This document shows, piece after piece, positions 23,465-36,385 of a stretch of DNA of 64,000 nt. Numbering within the stretch: the first letter of the stretch is position 1; each line of letters starts with the position of its first letter. The notes under the pieces were generated by a model that was given only the letters and a program-made list of their open reading frames with translations, was not told the DNA's origin and ran no database searches. The DNA is from Manduca sexta. Taxonomy: Eukaryota; Arthropoda; Insecta; Lepidoptera; Sphingidae. The DNA lies in assembly GCF_014839805.1 (NCBI RefSeq), contig NC_051134.1, positions 9,765,170 to 9,829,169 of the forward strand, read 5' to 3'. The translations under genes were made by a program, and so were the position numbers.

Positions 23465-23760
23465 ATAAATTAGTTGGTTGTGAAACTGACTGCCGAGACG
23501 AATGTCCGCACGTTCAAAAAACAAGGGCACACACCTCTGACTTTTAAAATCATATATTACATGTATGCTTGAACGGTGAAGGAAAACATTGTGAGGGCAC
23601 CTGCATATCTGAGAAGTTCTTTATACAAAGTTTGAGGGTGTGTGAAGTCTACCAATCCGCACTAGGCCAGCGTGGTGGACTTAAGGCCTAATCCCTCTCA
23701 GTAGTAGAGGAGGCCCGTGCTCAGCAGTGGGCAAGTATATAAAACAGGGCAGCTATTATT
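23465..23760 (+). mobile_element. SINE family A copy, full length, diverged head
   Basis: Starts at TTAGTTGGTTGTG (remnant A box), followed by GACTGCCGAGACGAATGTCC, a damaged B box, the GTGAAGGAAAACATTGTGAG core and GCCAGCGTGGTGGACTTAAG. Ends in an ATT-rich tail. No clear TSD seen. Confidence 0.85.
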
Positions 23761-23764
23761 ATAT

Positions 23765-24128
23765 ATTATTATTTTATTAGATAAGTTACTTTCTATCCAG
23801 AAATATAAAAGGCAAAAGTAACACAGTGAGATTTCTACACAACCAAACATCTTTCGCGGAGCTCGAGCAGCCACGTCTACTTTGAACACAATTCGGATCT
23901 TACATACTACCCAAAACAATACACCATTCAGAAACGCCAAACATTTCGATAATGCCAACGTCGGGCGCACGGCCGAAACTAATCCGAAAGCTATTTAGCG
24001 TCAGAGCAGAGCGTCGAGAATCGAACGTGGACGCCCCCCGGTTAATTAAACGCCGACACGAGCCGACACAGGCACGTTGGTATAGCCTGCATCACAATGG
24101 AATCAGCATCGCCCTTTAACAATACGAT
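23765..24128. other. No gene seen
   Basis: The 90-codon minus-strand frame at 23698-23970 overlaps a SINE tail and has no motif. Confidence 0.55.
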
Positions 24129-24470
24129 ATACTCAACATCACGAAATTTCTCGTAATTAGTATGTACTAGCTTCTCGCGACGTCGTCCACGTGAATGAGG
24201 TTTTCCGGGGTAAATTTTCCGGTATATTTTTATAAGCCTATACTCAACATTTCGAAATTTCTTGTACCTAGTAAGTACTAGCTTCTCCTCGCGACTTCGC
24301 CCACGTGAATGAGGTTTTCCGGGGTAAACTTTCCGGATATATTTTTATAACCCTATACTCAACATCACGAAATTCCTTATACCTGATATGTACTAGTTTT
24401 TCCTCGCGACTTCTCCCACGTGCATGTGGTTTTCATGTTAAAAGTTCCGGTATATATTTAAAAGTAGCCT
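24129..24470 (-). repeat. Three tandem units of a Helitron-like 3' end
   Basis: Units at 24129-24239, 24240-24354 and 24355-24470 (111, 115 and 116 bp), each beginning ATACTCAACAT. Each contains GTACTAGTTTCTC- or GTACTAGCTTCTC-like sequence, CCACGTGAATGAGGTTTTCC and a TATATTTTTATAA run. Reverse-complemented, each has a GCGAGAAGCTAGT-type end. Unit 3 is the most diverged. Confidence 0.88.
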
Positions 24471-24474
24471 ATGT

Positions 24475-25546
24475 CCGACCCAGGGTCTCAAACTATCCCC
24501 ATGCCTTTAATTGAAACCGTTTGGTACTTTTAGTTTATCGCGCTAGGATAGACACGGCGAGAGGCTTTGTTTTATAATATGTAAGAATTTACGATCGCAC
24601 ATCGCAATTCTTAAATCGGTGGGTATCAAAGCATGCAATTTTCCTAAAGTATTCATAAGATAGTGTTGCAAGCAGAAAAAAGTATAAATTTAAAATTTCA
24701 TGAAACTGAGCCAATGTTCGCGTGTGTATAATAGTACTTATATTAATTGTAAGATAATTGCACAATGATTAACAAAATAAAATTAAAAAAATATAATGAG
24801 CACTATTTTTTTCTGCAATATGAACACACTAATTAATTTATTTTAAACTATATACCATTTTACATAAGATTCACTGTTTAATTGCCGCACTGCTCTCCAG
24901 TGCCGGGTCGAATTGTTCCCGGCGCCCCCTTCAGGCGTTATTTGGAATTAAGTTTTAAATTAGTTTGTTAGTTGTGGTGGACTGAGTGACTTCGGTTTGT
25001 TTTACTTGCGGGCTTGGTAAGATTTGAAGTTAAATAGAACTCGGGTTTAATTTGAACACTGATGCAATTTCGTTGAGAGTTTTTAATTAATTAATTTTAA
25101 TTGACCCAGTTAATGGCGTTAGCCAGTTAATTATTCATGTATATTGTGTAGAGTTAATTAATATATTCGTTAGGGGGTATCTGCCCGAAATTAAAGGCTA
25201 TAATGGAAAATAATATATTTTATTTTTTAGTCTTGTAGTGTCTACAAACTCCACCCTTTCTCTCCTAAGTACGCCTATGAACCAGTAAAAGACTTTAGAG
25301 TAGATTGTGGACAACGGCTTGGCCGTGCGTCTGGCATTGTAAAGCCCAAGGGCGACGGATGCTGCTTAACATCAGGCGGACCATTCATTCGTTTGCTTCC
25401 TAAGGAAATAAAAATAAAATATATAGTGTCACAATCACAAATACATGTAAACATAAATGCTGTCATCCCGTTGTCTCCAAGGGATAGACTTAGTGCACTT
25501 TAATAGTTCTTCAACTCAAAGTTCACATTTTAAGTCTAATACTAAA
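24475..25546. other. No gene; one LINE 3'-tail relic
   Basis: 25325-25420 holds GCTTAACATCAGGCGGACCA with a CGTTTGC and A-rich end, a common lepidopteran retroposon tail. Similar scraps occur near 8530, 15195 and 42948. Confidence 0.5.
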
Positions 25547-25554
25547 GTCTAGAC

Positions 25555-25782
25555 CAGAGATTCCCAAACTTTTTTTCTCATAGACTCCTTTCTATGTTGG
25601 GGTCACCGTGCCTATTGCGACCCCTATCAATATTATCTGCCTAGATTGATAGATGAAGTCAAGGCAACATTTTAGTACTTAATCAAAACAAAAAAAATCA
25701 TGGACCTCCTCTGACAAATTCTGGACGCTCCTTTTTTGGTCACGCCCGTCAAGAGTCCCCCGAACTACTTTGGGAATCAATG
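25555..25782. mobile_element. hAT-type MITE, TSD GTCTAGAC
   Basis: 228 bp. The ends are CAGAGATTCCCAAAC and TTTGGGAATCAATG (terminal inverted repeats of about 14 bp, starting CA as in hAT). An 8-bp duplication GTCTAGAC lies at 25547-25554 and 25783-25790, the size used by hAT. No coding capacity. Confidence 0.9.
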
Positions 25783-25790
25783 GTCTAGAC

Positions 25791-26930
25791 CAATTCAAAT
25801 CACTCACAACCGTAGACAAGTAAAAAAATCAATTCTAAGTTACTAGGGGAACAGCATACTCCTGGCAGTAAGGCTTACTGCAGGCTAATGTGACCATTAT
25901 TCCAATTAATTGAACTCGCAGAACTTAAGCCTTTCTTATCTGTACGCTTTCCAATCGTATTAGTGACCCGGGGCCGGCCCGCGCCCCGTGTCGTGTAGGG
26001 CTGCTACTATTTTTTAAAAGATGTAGAAATAAGTTTCTATCGTTATTCTTCTATTCTATAATTATTTTCTACTGAGGTAGGAAAATGGAGACGATTTTAA
26101 ATGAGGATTTTTTTTTCAATAACCTAGCAACGTGCGACACTAAAACGCCCTTGCTTCGCTGAGATTAATATCCGTTTCGCAGCTATAACGGTTGTTCATT
26201 GAGATTAACATGTTTCATCCACATTAAAAATAGCTAATATTTTTTTACAAATTATTACTTCATTAGCGGTATATAGGTTGACACCGCTATAGAGGAACAG
26301 ATGGTTACGTTCCTCCAAGGAAGGGAAAGATTTCCAGTCAGGCAGATGTTGCGGCCCCTCCGTTGGTTCCTATTCGGTGGTGGTATATATGCAACGCGTC
26401 GTTCAAATTCTGTAACCGTAATCCAGGATCGTTTATCGCCATCTTGCGTGATTGCTATGCGATAAATCACTACAATTGTGTCAATACCACATAGGCTTTC
26501 TCGTAGTTCCATTGATGCTAATGAGATGGCGTGTGTAAACTAATTGTACCGCCACACTTTATATCTACCGTACGGGTGTGAACCCTAGCGGCGAGGTCGG
26601 GCCCGTGACGTCACCACATTAGCTGGGATCGAGCCGCGTCCCGCGGAACCATTGTCTCGATATAAACTGTCCCAAAAATAGAGGCGCGTGACGTGCGGGC
26701 TGTAGGGACAAAAAGCTGTGGTATACGAGAAGATTTTCTGTTTTGTAAATAATATTGAAAAAAAATTACTAAGTACATCAAGTAAAAATACAGTTGTATG
26801 AGACTTATCTGTAAAATCAAAGAGAACAAATAGTAGTGAAAATAAAAAACAAAGCTATTAAAAATATCCTGGTGTTATCATTAAAAATGGCCTATAAGAA
26901 ACTACGAAATAAGTGGAGTATTTAAAAATG
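25791..26930. other. No gene seen
   Basis: The 85-codon minus frame at 26255-26512 was examined and shows no known motif or splice context. Confidence 0.5.
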
Positions 26931-26931
26931 A

Positions 26932-27150
26932 CTGTCCCGGTGGAGTTGTTTATATTACAGTTCGACTGTAGTACTGCGGTCTGGGGTTCGACCCCCGGGT
27001 CATATATAATGATTTTGAGATTTTATCTCAATGTTAGCCCGGAATCTGAAATTTTACCCTATATTGCGATAGACTCCTATCACATCTCGAATCACCAGTT
27101 ACGCCTCTGTCTACCCCGTCGCGGATGAAAGGCGTGAGTGAGTGTGTAAA
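26932..27150 (+). mobile_element. SINE family B copy, diverged
   Basis: Head CCCGGTGGAGTTGTTTAT, B box GGTTCGACCCCCGGG, body GTTAGCCCGGAATCTGAAAT and CTATCACATCTCGAA. Ends GGCGTGAGTGAGTGTG. Confidence 0.78.
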
Positions 27151-30100
27151 TTTCTTTCTCTTTTAAAATGAATAACGCTCTCATTCATTATTAATGCTAG
27201 ACTTAATGAGATTAAAATGGAAAATCTATATAATATGCATGACTATAGTTCATTGTACCTACATATATAATAGTCCTTTGAAATTGTGCGTCCAGTGACA
27301 ATCAAGCTGTGGTCGACATTGCAATTGTCCTCTGAAACCGGGCTTGGAGCGGATTGCATTGGATGGTTCATGTTCAGATTAGATATCGATTCGCCATGTT
27401 GTGTCTTGAATATAGGACACGTGTATGAATTTTGTAGCCATTATGATGAAATTCTAAGTGAAATATAGTAATTTAATGATATTAGTTGTTAGGCTCTTAC
27501 CATAATGCGTTTGATTAGTTCCAGCGAGTTATTTGAATGTTTTTGACAAAATATTGTGGTTTGAGAACACTATGATATTTTATAAGAAATACAAAAAAAA
27601 TCCTCAACCAAAAACACTTCCTATAAAATATCCCATAACCCATGGTCCCTCTAGTCCCGCATAGGGTCGTCGCCGAAACATCGCCTCGTCAATTTGATAA
27701 CTAATTGAGATGCCCGATTGGGTCACTCGTACGAGCCGCGTACAAAAATAAACGCGCTATACGGATTTGTACGGGATACACGTGTAGTGTATTTAGTGCA
27801 TGTCTTTAAGGCTCATATTCGTAGATGAAACTCAGTTACGCTCTCAATCGCGATATCAATAATCGCTGATATCGATAATCGTTGTGATGCTCTCAAGTTA
27901 GAGATAGCATCTTAAGAACGACGCTAATTAATGAGCAGATATCAATATCTCAAATAAAGTCTTAAGTCACAATATAAGAAGGGTTTTGATAGCTGAGTTT
28001 TGATTACTTCGGCGCAAACTCAGCTAATGACGGGCGTTCGAATAATAGCTCAAGTTTTATATTTACTTAAATTTGAGAGCGACTTTTACGGCCCTTAGAC
28101 TTGATATTTCTACATATAAATAAAGTGACTAATAGATCAATTAATTAGAGTAAATAATTTACTTTTATGAATAATGTTTTTTTTTTATTGAATTATCAAA
28201 GGTAACGATATAAGCCCGTATTTTCTGCAGTATCAGAAAGGGTTGGACCAAGGTTGCCATCTAAATTGACTCTCCTTTTATAAAGCTTTCTTGTTGGCAA
28301 CTTAAATCCTGTTAGTTTTACTGAGGACATTTTTGTAGACACGCTAATTCCCAAAAGAAAGTCTACAATTTTTTGTACCCTTCCTTCCCGTACTTTTTAA
28401 TGCCAATTTTTTCAATATTATCGAAATTTCTTTTGGGAGCACTGGGTGCCCCCGCGTGGCTCCACAAAAAGCCCTTGTTTAACTATTCCCAATCCTTCCG
28501 TTTTAAAAATACTATAATGTTAATTTTCCTTAAACCATTCGCCTGGCGCGTTTTTATTCCCACTCTAACAAACCAGCCGTAAACCGTTCCCTCGTTCGCT
28601 AAATGTCTCTAATCCCTCGCGCGGAATCAAAAGCAACTCGCGAGCGGCTCATCCCGTCCCGGATTTTAATTGAAAATCTTGCACCGGCAAGCGCCGGGAG
28701 CCGGGATTGCGCCCGCCGACCCATTTCCTGCGCGAGCGCTCGTGCGTCCGCGAAATGGGAGAGCACGTCCGGAAGGTTGAAGTTTTTTTTATTAGTTCTT
28801 TACAAGGATGTGGTTTTTTTTTCTAATGATTCTTAAAAGGGTACTTTTATTATTCTAACTGAGGGTGTGGACAGTTTCGCTAATAACACTGCCCTGTTTT
28901 CGCTGTACAAGGATGCGGTTGGTTTTGTATTGTTAGGTGTTTGAGTTGACTTGGTGTGATAGTGTTGGGAAATGATCTCTTTGGTTGGTCATTTGGGCAT
29001 TCATAAGTAACGTTTTCTGTTTGGATTTTGTCCCGCGTTAATCGGAGAACAATTAATTTAAGCGCTGCAAAACTCCTCTACTTTGGAAATATTGTAAATC
29101 TGAATAAATAGTGTTCTTAATAATCTGATATCTTTCATGACTTATGATTTAAAAAAAATGTCTAGTTCATTCAATAATTTAACAATCATCCCTTCTTTTT
29201 ACCTATAAATCTTTCATCTCTGTCGGGTTTGTATAAATAAAACAAACATTGAACTGCGTATCTCATTTAAAACCTCCAAAAACATTTACCATATTTTTTA
29301 AAAACACATTTCGAGTATGAATTCAATTATTTCGCCAAAAAAAACCTAAATTAACCCTCAAATGACGCTTCAAAAGAATATTTCAGAGGCATGCAGGCGA
29401 CGCGTGCAGAGCCGTTAATGAAAACGTTCGGAAAATGTGTGCAGTGAACATGTCCTGCAGCCTGCAGGCAGGACGGACGGCATTGTGCGCGCTCCCGGTC
29501 GGTAATTGCCGAGCTAGGGATGCGATCCGCCATCGATACTTTTCGCAAATCGAGATGAAAAATGGAGTTTTAAATGCACACTTAAATAACGCTTTTTATA
29601 TTTGAGAGGCTACCTTTTTCAGCATGACTAATTTTTTCGATGTTCGTTTTAGATATTGAGTTGTTTTTATCGATCATTTTATATCTCTATAGATTTACGG
29701 ATGTGATGAGTCACTTAAAGGCTGTAATAAAGATAATCAGTTATTTACTTTATATGAAGTTATCTATAGATACCTGTAATTGCTTTATTGAAGTTATAGA
29801 TAGTCATAAATATATTTAATATCGTCCTCTGAGCAAACGGCCGTGAGCATCCTTTCAAAACATTTAATACGCACGAATAACGTGCGGGAATTTGCAAAGA
29901 TTGACTAATAATTGTTGTAAAAAAGTTGGTCTTTTTAAATATTTTAAACTATCAAAATGTTCTTATTAAATTGTCTATCTAATAGTATTCGTTGGAAATA
30001 AATATGATGTGTACTTTAGGAGTAAATGCACGGAAATAACAATTTTAGTGGCATTTTCATTATTAAATTAATGAAACTATATATGCATTATAAAAATATT

Positions 30101-30880
30101 AAACAACCAAAGTAACGATACCATATTGTAAAAATATTATGTTTAATTTTTTTCTATATGTATTTAAATTTCCAATAGATATTTTCTAAAAATTCGCTTA
30201 GCGCCGTTTTGCTCGGAGCGCCGCCTTAAGTATGTTACCCTGACCCTAGACTGAAGTGAAACTAGGGCAGGCGGAGGAAAGGAAGGACAGGTGATATAGT
30301 TAGATTACATAACAATTATTGAATAATAAGGACAATTGTTTATCCGTCTGTTTAAAGATGTAATTACTTCTCATGCTCCTATCGACTTATTTATATCGAC
30401 AAAATTTTGCTTCCCGGTATAAACTACCCCATCCCTAAGCGACCTAGTTCCGCGCGTCCTGCGAGCCATCCTGCACGCCGCGCTGCATAGCTCTCCAGTG
30501 GGTTACGTTGCATTTAACGGTTGTTTTATGGCTCATGATATAAAATATGGAAATTTATAGTGTTTATACTGAAGTAATATTGTTTATTTCGGATTAAATT
30601 TGGAGTGGTCTGTACCTAAATGCTTGGTGTTGTAAATTGATAATTATTATCAAAAGGATTATGTCTGACACGATTTCATCATCTTTCTTTGTTTTTGATT
30701 TTAAGTACAGATTTTATTTGTATAGTTTTTTTTTTTATATGACTTTTGTTCTTTTATATTTTTTATATGACACGTTTGTTAGCCTGACAAGGATCGGCTT
30801 AACAAACACACTGGACTTTCGGCTTAGGCACTCGCAATCCTTGGAATTTAAGTGACCATGCTGAGGGCAACCCGCTAGAG
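27150..30880. other. No gene seen
   Basis: GC-rich patches at 28595-28780 and 29390-29530 (the latter with near-palindrome CCTGCAGCCTGCAGG) produce short frames without motifs. TCGATA-type palindromes at 27845-27890. Confidence 0.5.
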
Positions 30881-30884
30881 GGTT

Positions 30885-31112
30885 ACGAATCTCGGCTCAG
30901 GACGGTCACTAGGAGAGGATAAGACATCAAAGATTAGGGGTTTGTATAGTAACGAACTGGCTCGCGCATCGTCAGAAGTCCACCTACGAGGTGGACAGAT
31001 GACCTCATAAAAGTTGCAGGAGGTCGCTGGATGCGGACCGCTACCGGTAGGTCGATCTGCAAAACTTTGGGGAAGGCCCATGTTCAGCAGTGGACACCCT
31101 GCGGCTGATGAT
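30885..31112 (+). mobile_element. Retroposon 3' end with TGATGA tail
   Basis: Longer, forward member of the family nested at 45093-45198: GCAGGAGGTCGCTGGATGCG, GGCCCATGTTCAGCAGTGGA, ending CGGCTGATGATGA. Upstream part (from about 30870) has ACCCGCTAGAGGGTTACGAA. No coding frame spans it. Confidence 0.72.
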
Positions 31113-31780
31113 GAAAGTAACAATATAGATACAGGATTGCATTCAATCTAAGACATAAGTTAAAATGTATTAATGCCAAATAATTATACTGGGCTTCAAT
31201 GTCCTTCAAATACACTCTATTATTTAGTTAATATATCTAGCAATGTACTTACTACCTTATCAGACTGCATTCAAGCGACCAACCTAACTAGATACCAAAT
31301 AGGTTTAGTAAATATTTTAAAAGTTCCATCCAGCAAAATACTATTAAAATACTTTATTAATTTGATTACTCTCACTCAATAAACAATTTATCGACTACTC
31401 GATCTCATAAAATTTTCAAACTAAATCCAACTAATTATTAGTAAACAAAGAGCGCCCGACTGCCGCGGGTATTTCCAACGTCGCGCAAAATGGCGGAATG
31501 AAAGAAACGCTCGATCAAATTAGAACCCCTCGTTAATCGCCACCGGGGTTGGAAAAACTTCATTGAATTCCACCAAAGTACGAGTAGGTAGCGATAGTTT
31601 GTAGCTCTCTATGTTAATGAAGAATTTCCGATGTTACAGATTGGAATTGTTGATGAATGAAATGTTTATATTGGATAACGAACGTGTTCTGTACTAATTG
31701 GTTGTTGTCGGGCCTTGTAGAACTTGTGCTTATTGATTTTAATCAAGAGTGTATTTAAATATTAGTATATGCTTTTCCAT

Positions 31781-31975
31781 GGTTTCACTGCCACGGCGTA
31801 GATATATTACGGTATTACTATAGTGCCAAGATCTGGACCAAACCCCGGATCGGGGAAAGTGATATTAGGTTTCCACTCAGTATCAGCCTCTGGAATTTGT
31901 ATCCAATATGGAGATAGTCTCGGCCTCTATTACATCATGGAACGGAATACGCACGGCGGAGAGTAGGTGCATCAG
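31781..31975 (+). mobile_element. SINE family B copy, partial head
   Basis: CTGCCACGGCGTAGATATAT head and body GTATCAGCCTCTGGAATTTG and CATCATGGAACGGAATACGC match family B; the B box is damaged. Confidence 0.72.
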
Positions 31976-32044
31976 TTAGAAGGTCAATTAAAAATGTGTA
32001 GCGTTTTGGAATTGAAAGATTTGGTGGTGTAACTGTTAATTGAC

Positions 32045-32117
32045 TGTCAGTCGAGTCGCTTATCACTAGGCAAGCGGCTCGCTCGTCTCGTCATTTAATT
32101 ATTCAAGAAAATAAACA
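32045..32117 (+). repeat. Family D 3'-end fragment
   Basis: GCAAGCGGCTCGCTCGTCTC and GTCATTTAATTATTC match the 3' end of family D, 70 bp after a SINE B copy. Confidence 0.65.
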
Positions 32118-32164
32118 GAAAATGTAATTAAACATGCGGTAGGACCATTGTTTTTTCGCGGAAA

Positions 32165-32415
32165 AAACTCCTTACCTTTATCTCCATTGGGGGGTGAGTA
32201 GAACGGTTATGTTTTCACCGGTCTTACGGCCTAATGTCGACAATCGGGAGTATAGCATCATCGGGGGAGCATTGGGCCGAGTCTTTACCCCTCCATCGGC
32301 ATACCAACCAATACCCGCAGTGGCCTTCATCATCACATACGGGAAGGTCTCGGGGTATCTTGATGCAGTGGTACCAATATACCAGGCCAACCTATTTTCT
32401 GCTTGGCCGTAAAGT
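32165..32415. other. GC-rich unassigned segment, open on both strands
   Basis: About 250 bp with overlapping open frames on both strands (about 70 codons each) between a family D fragment and a tandem duplication. No domain or motif recognised. Its neighbours suggest a repeat rather than a gene. Confidence 0.35.
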
Positions 32416-32499
32416 CTTATTTTGGATAGTATTCTACACTAAATACTAAGTTGAGGATTGCGCACCGGACCCTCGTAGTTGATAACCATTACATCACTC

Positions 32500-32805
32500 T
32501 GCCCACCCTCAGGGAAAACACCCGCGTGCCGACTGCATGGCGCCAACGACTTACCCCCATTTCGAACTTGTTTGATAACAAAGAAAGTGCTTTATTTTGG
32601 CGCCAATTTTACATAACTAGCAGTACGATTCTTTTTTTAAAAATTGTATACGCGTCGAAATGTAGTGTATCATTCGCCAGCCCCGAGGGAAAAGGCCCGC
32701 GTGCCGACTGTTCGGCGCCAACGTAAATTCAGCAGCCATTTTGTAAGATAAGAATGACATTGCTTTATTTTGGCGGTAAAATATTTTTTTTTTCTAGCAA
32801 TCAAT
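32500..32805. repeat. Diverged tandem duplication, about 175-bp period
   Basis: CCCGCGTGCCGACTG occurs at 32521-32535 and 32696-32710. The surrounding AGGGAAAA and GGCGCCAACG, and the later TGCTTTATTTTGGCG, repeat with the same spacing. The copies differ by many indels. Confidence 0.8.
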
Positions 32806-33204
32806 TATTTTTTGTGTTAAGTAGGCACGATAAAGTCAGATTGAAACGCCAGCAATTTAACCTTTTGCAAGTAAAATTTAATAAAATAATATTTATTAAT
32901 CTTGATTAGGCATGGCCATGATTGGATATCACTTAGAACTAATTCAAACACGTTTCGTGAACATTACTAGATTTCGTTGAAATCGCTCCATTGAGCCTTT
33001 ATTCAAAGTTATTGAGTTTACCTCAACTGCTTAACTATTAACTCGCAATTGGGCTACCGAAAAGTTTTCCTTCACTTACTTAATTAGTAGGATTAGTAGG
33101 AGAGTAGGATGTTAGGATGTGCAGAAAATGTGGTAAGTGAAACTAATTAAATGCCCATTAAGCAATAAAAACTTTGCGAGTTTTGATTCCAAGAACATAT
33201 TTTA

Positions 33205-33513
33205 TTGGTGGTAGGTCTCTTATATGTGAGAGCCCGCCTGGGTAGGTACCACCGCAATGTCTATTACTGCCGCCAAGCAGCAGTATGTTGTCACTGTTGT
33301 GCTCCGGTTTGAAAGGCATTGTAGCCAGTAACTACTGGATATACTTAATAGGACTTAACATCTCATGTCTCAGGATGGCCAGTGCAGTGGAATATCAAAC
33401 GATATTTGCGATTCAAGGTGTTGGATGGTTTTTCTACTGTTTATGGGCGGTCGTATCGCTAACAATCCGGCGAACGGCAAGCTCGTCTCGTCATTTAAAA
33501 CAATAAAAAAAAA
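33205..33513 (+). repeat. Interspersed repeat family D, full copy
   Basis: Starts GGTGGTAGGTCTCTTATATG, then GGTAGGTACCACCGCAATGT, GCTCCGGTTTGAAAGGCATT. Ends GCTCGTCTCGTCATTTAAAA and poly(A). The poly(A) end indicates a retroposon, probably a LINE 3' region. Confidence 0.75.
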
Positions 33514-33519
33514 TATTCT

Positions 33520-36055
33520 CCGTGTCTAGAATGCGTCCTTGATATTGCGATCGGGTCACGATAAGCCAGAGAAATAATGCCTACCTACATCTCTGCCTTC
33601 CTCTCCACGAATAAAAGTGATCTGATTATCTAAAAAAACCTTTTTAGCTTGCAAGAATCAAAGTAGCCGACGCGCCGGCGACAACGTGCATAATAATATG
33701 CGTGACCTTTCAGCATTCATTGTCGAACGATAGAGTCGCCCTCGGAATATGTTACGTGCGATCACTCCATTATCTGAAGCGACACATATTATACGAGTTT
33801 GTGAAGTGTTAACATTGACTATTTTCAAAGGTGTTAGTATGTCTATATGTAAGGAGTTTGACGAAATTTATGTTATGTCCATTCTTTACCCAACATTATT
33901 TCCCTTTGAAAATTGAGTACTGCACTTGTGATTTCTCTAGTGACTAGGAATTTTTGATTTGTAATAACCCGTCAGATTACCAACTTACTTATATTTATAT
34001 TTAAAAAAAACCTTTTTTAATTGCTTTCTAATAAATACTCTACTTTCTCGCTCACTTTTTCTCTCTCTACGTACCTAACGAGTACAGCCATGATATATCC
34101 TACATCAATAAAACCCCATTACATTAAACCTTCATATTCCAAATTCAAACATGATGCGAAATGACAAATGCGATTCCGAACAATCATAACAACCCCAATG
34201 CGAGGTCGGCGGGCGACGTGCATTTAGTTTCACGGATCACCGAGCGAGTGAATGAAAGAGCGAATGATTGATCGGGTACTATACAGCGTGTAGGGTGAAG
34301 GTGTACGGTGTGGACAGGATATGTAGTCGGTGTTGAGGGTGGTGCGTTGCGTGTGGCGCCAGCCAGCCGGTTTTACCTACACAAAGAGTTTGCATTGTAA
34401 TTATGGGAATGTGTGTATGTCTGTGTTTGGTATGGGGTTACTGTCGAGTGGCGATTGTCGGTGGGTTTACCCTGTGGTGGAATTTATTGTATTGATTATG
34501 ATGATATTTATGACGTAATTTGAGTATGAAAACAATGCGTGAAAAGATAATTAACTGCCTTGCTACCACTCCATCAATTAGTAGCGTATTGAAGCTACCA
34601 ATGTTTTTTTTTATTTCGATTAACGAAGGGAAATATAGGAAAGCGCTGTGCTATTTTATTGCATGCTTTTCATTATAAGTGACGAACTCCAACAGTACCC
34701 ATTACTCCAGTACTCCATTGAATATGATTTATCTTGATTGGACTATATAATTTATGCCTGATAGTAAAAAAAATTATGTGATCTTCAGAACCTGTATCAA
34801 AATCTTTAATACACCAAAGCCTAATGATAAATTAATCTTTACCTACCGCAATGCCCTGTTTACAGAGCGATGACAAACAAGCAAACTCAGTGTTTGTAAA
34901 GGAATTAAAAAGTTGAGTAGCCGTCTCGATAGTGCGGAAGCGGCGTGTTCAAACTTTAAAGTGCAAGTGCAGACATTGTAGGGTGGTGAAACTCGCGGCA
35001 TCTACCCTACAACGATTTCGCAATGAAAATCCTTCGTTGTTTCCTTATTCTTTTGTTTAAACATGTTTTTTTTTGTCTTTTGTGATTAGGGGAGTTGGGA
35101 ATAATTCTTAATGTTAAAACTGGTAATTTTCATGATTCGAATATTCAAATTATTAATACATATATATGACTATAAAATATGGGTGTTATATTAAATTTGA
35201 CGTTCCACGCTCACCAAGCCGAGACATTTGCTTGTGTTTGCTGATTACTTCTTAATAGGATAATCCCATTATTTTTATATTATCCAAAATCTTTCTCAAC
35301 ACCCCCAATCTCCCCTCGTCCCAGCCATTCGGCATCACCAATTAATTCAAGTGCACACCGAAGTCGATCCAATTTGCCACAGTAACCGCTCGCGACGCCC
35401 GCGTCCCGAATATCCCCCGGGAACTGATAAAGGCGTTCGTAAATTCCGACGGCGGTGTTCCGGAGAGGCGACACCTGTGCATAAACGGGACCCGGGATAC
35501 GTTTTATGGGGACTCTGTTTACTGAAATAAAGTTGTTTTTGTATGAACATACGGGAATTTGTTTGGACGTCTATTATGCTGGTTTGAACCGGTTTTAATA
35601 GCTTCATTGGTCTACTGGCTTGGTTTACGTGGGTTCTAAATCGTGAGGTTATGGATTCAATTCCTAGATAGATCAACTATAAGTCATATTTTGTAAAACT
35701 TATTTGGCAATAGGCTCGTGTATTTCTAAATATTTTAAGAATCAAAGTGTTCTATAAAATAATACTTTTTATGTGAACAAAAACTACACTGAATGTACTA
35801 CTCTGCCGACTCAGAAACAAAACTAAAATCGATTACTCAAACTATAACGACCGAGACTCGAACCGAAGACCGTTAGTTCACATTGAGAGTGCGTTGCACT
35901 CTGGGGTCACGTTGCTGACTTGCAAACTTGCTCATCCGAGAGGTCAAACATTTGGAGATGGAATAGATTCGGACTGTATGGTGAGCGAATGAGTATTGGA
36001 ATCGTTTTTAAAATGTTTTGAATACTTAAATACTCTTAAAAGCATTCAGGTTTAT
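33520..36055. other. No gene seen
   Basis: 35330-35500 is GC-richer and open on the minus strand without motif. A reverse B box (CGAGACTCGAACC) near 35851 may be a SINE scrap. Confidence 0.5.
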
Positions 36056-36059
36056 ATGT

Positions 36060-36385
36060 ACGGCGATGGCCTAGTTGGTTATGGAACGGACTGCCGAGAC
36101 GAATGTCCGCAGGTTCAAATCCCAAGGACACACACCTCTGACTTTTCTAAAAAAGTAAGTATGTGTGTATTCTTTGTGAATTATTGCTTAACAGTGAAGG
36201 AAAACATCATGAGGAAACCTGCATACTTGAGAAATTCTCTATTAGAAATTTTCGAGGGTGTGCGAAGTCTACCAACCCGCACTAGGCCAGCGTGGTGGTC
36301 TAAGGCCTATTCCCGCTCAGTAGTGGAGGAGGCCCGTGCCCAACAGTGGGACAGTATATAATACAGGGTTGATATTATATTATTA
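36060..36385 (+). mobile_element. SINE family A copy, full length
   Basis: Intact A box (GATGGCCTAGTTGG) and B box (GGTTCAAATCC), core GTGAAGGAAAACATCATGAG, 3' end ending in an ATTAT tail. GTTTATA on both sides is a weak candidate target duplication. Confidence 0.88.

Noticed and set aside
24129..24470. CRISPR-like array
   Set aside because: Units are contiguous 111-116 bp tandem copies without repeat-spacer structure, in a eukaryotic genome.
26255..26512. 85-codon minus-strand frame
   Set aside because: No motif, no acceptor or donor context, and not seen elsewhere in the window.
35996..36361. 121-codon plus-strand frame
   Set aside because: Most of it is the family A SINE.
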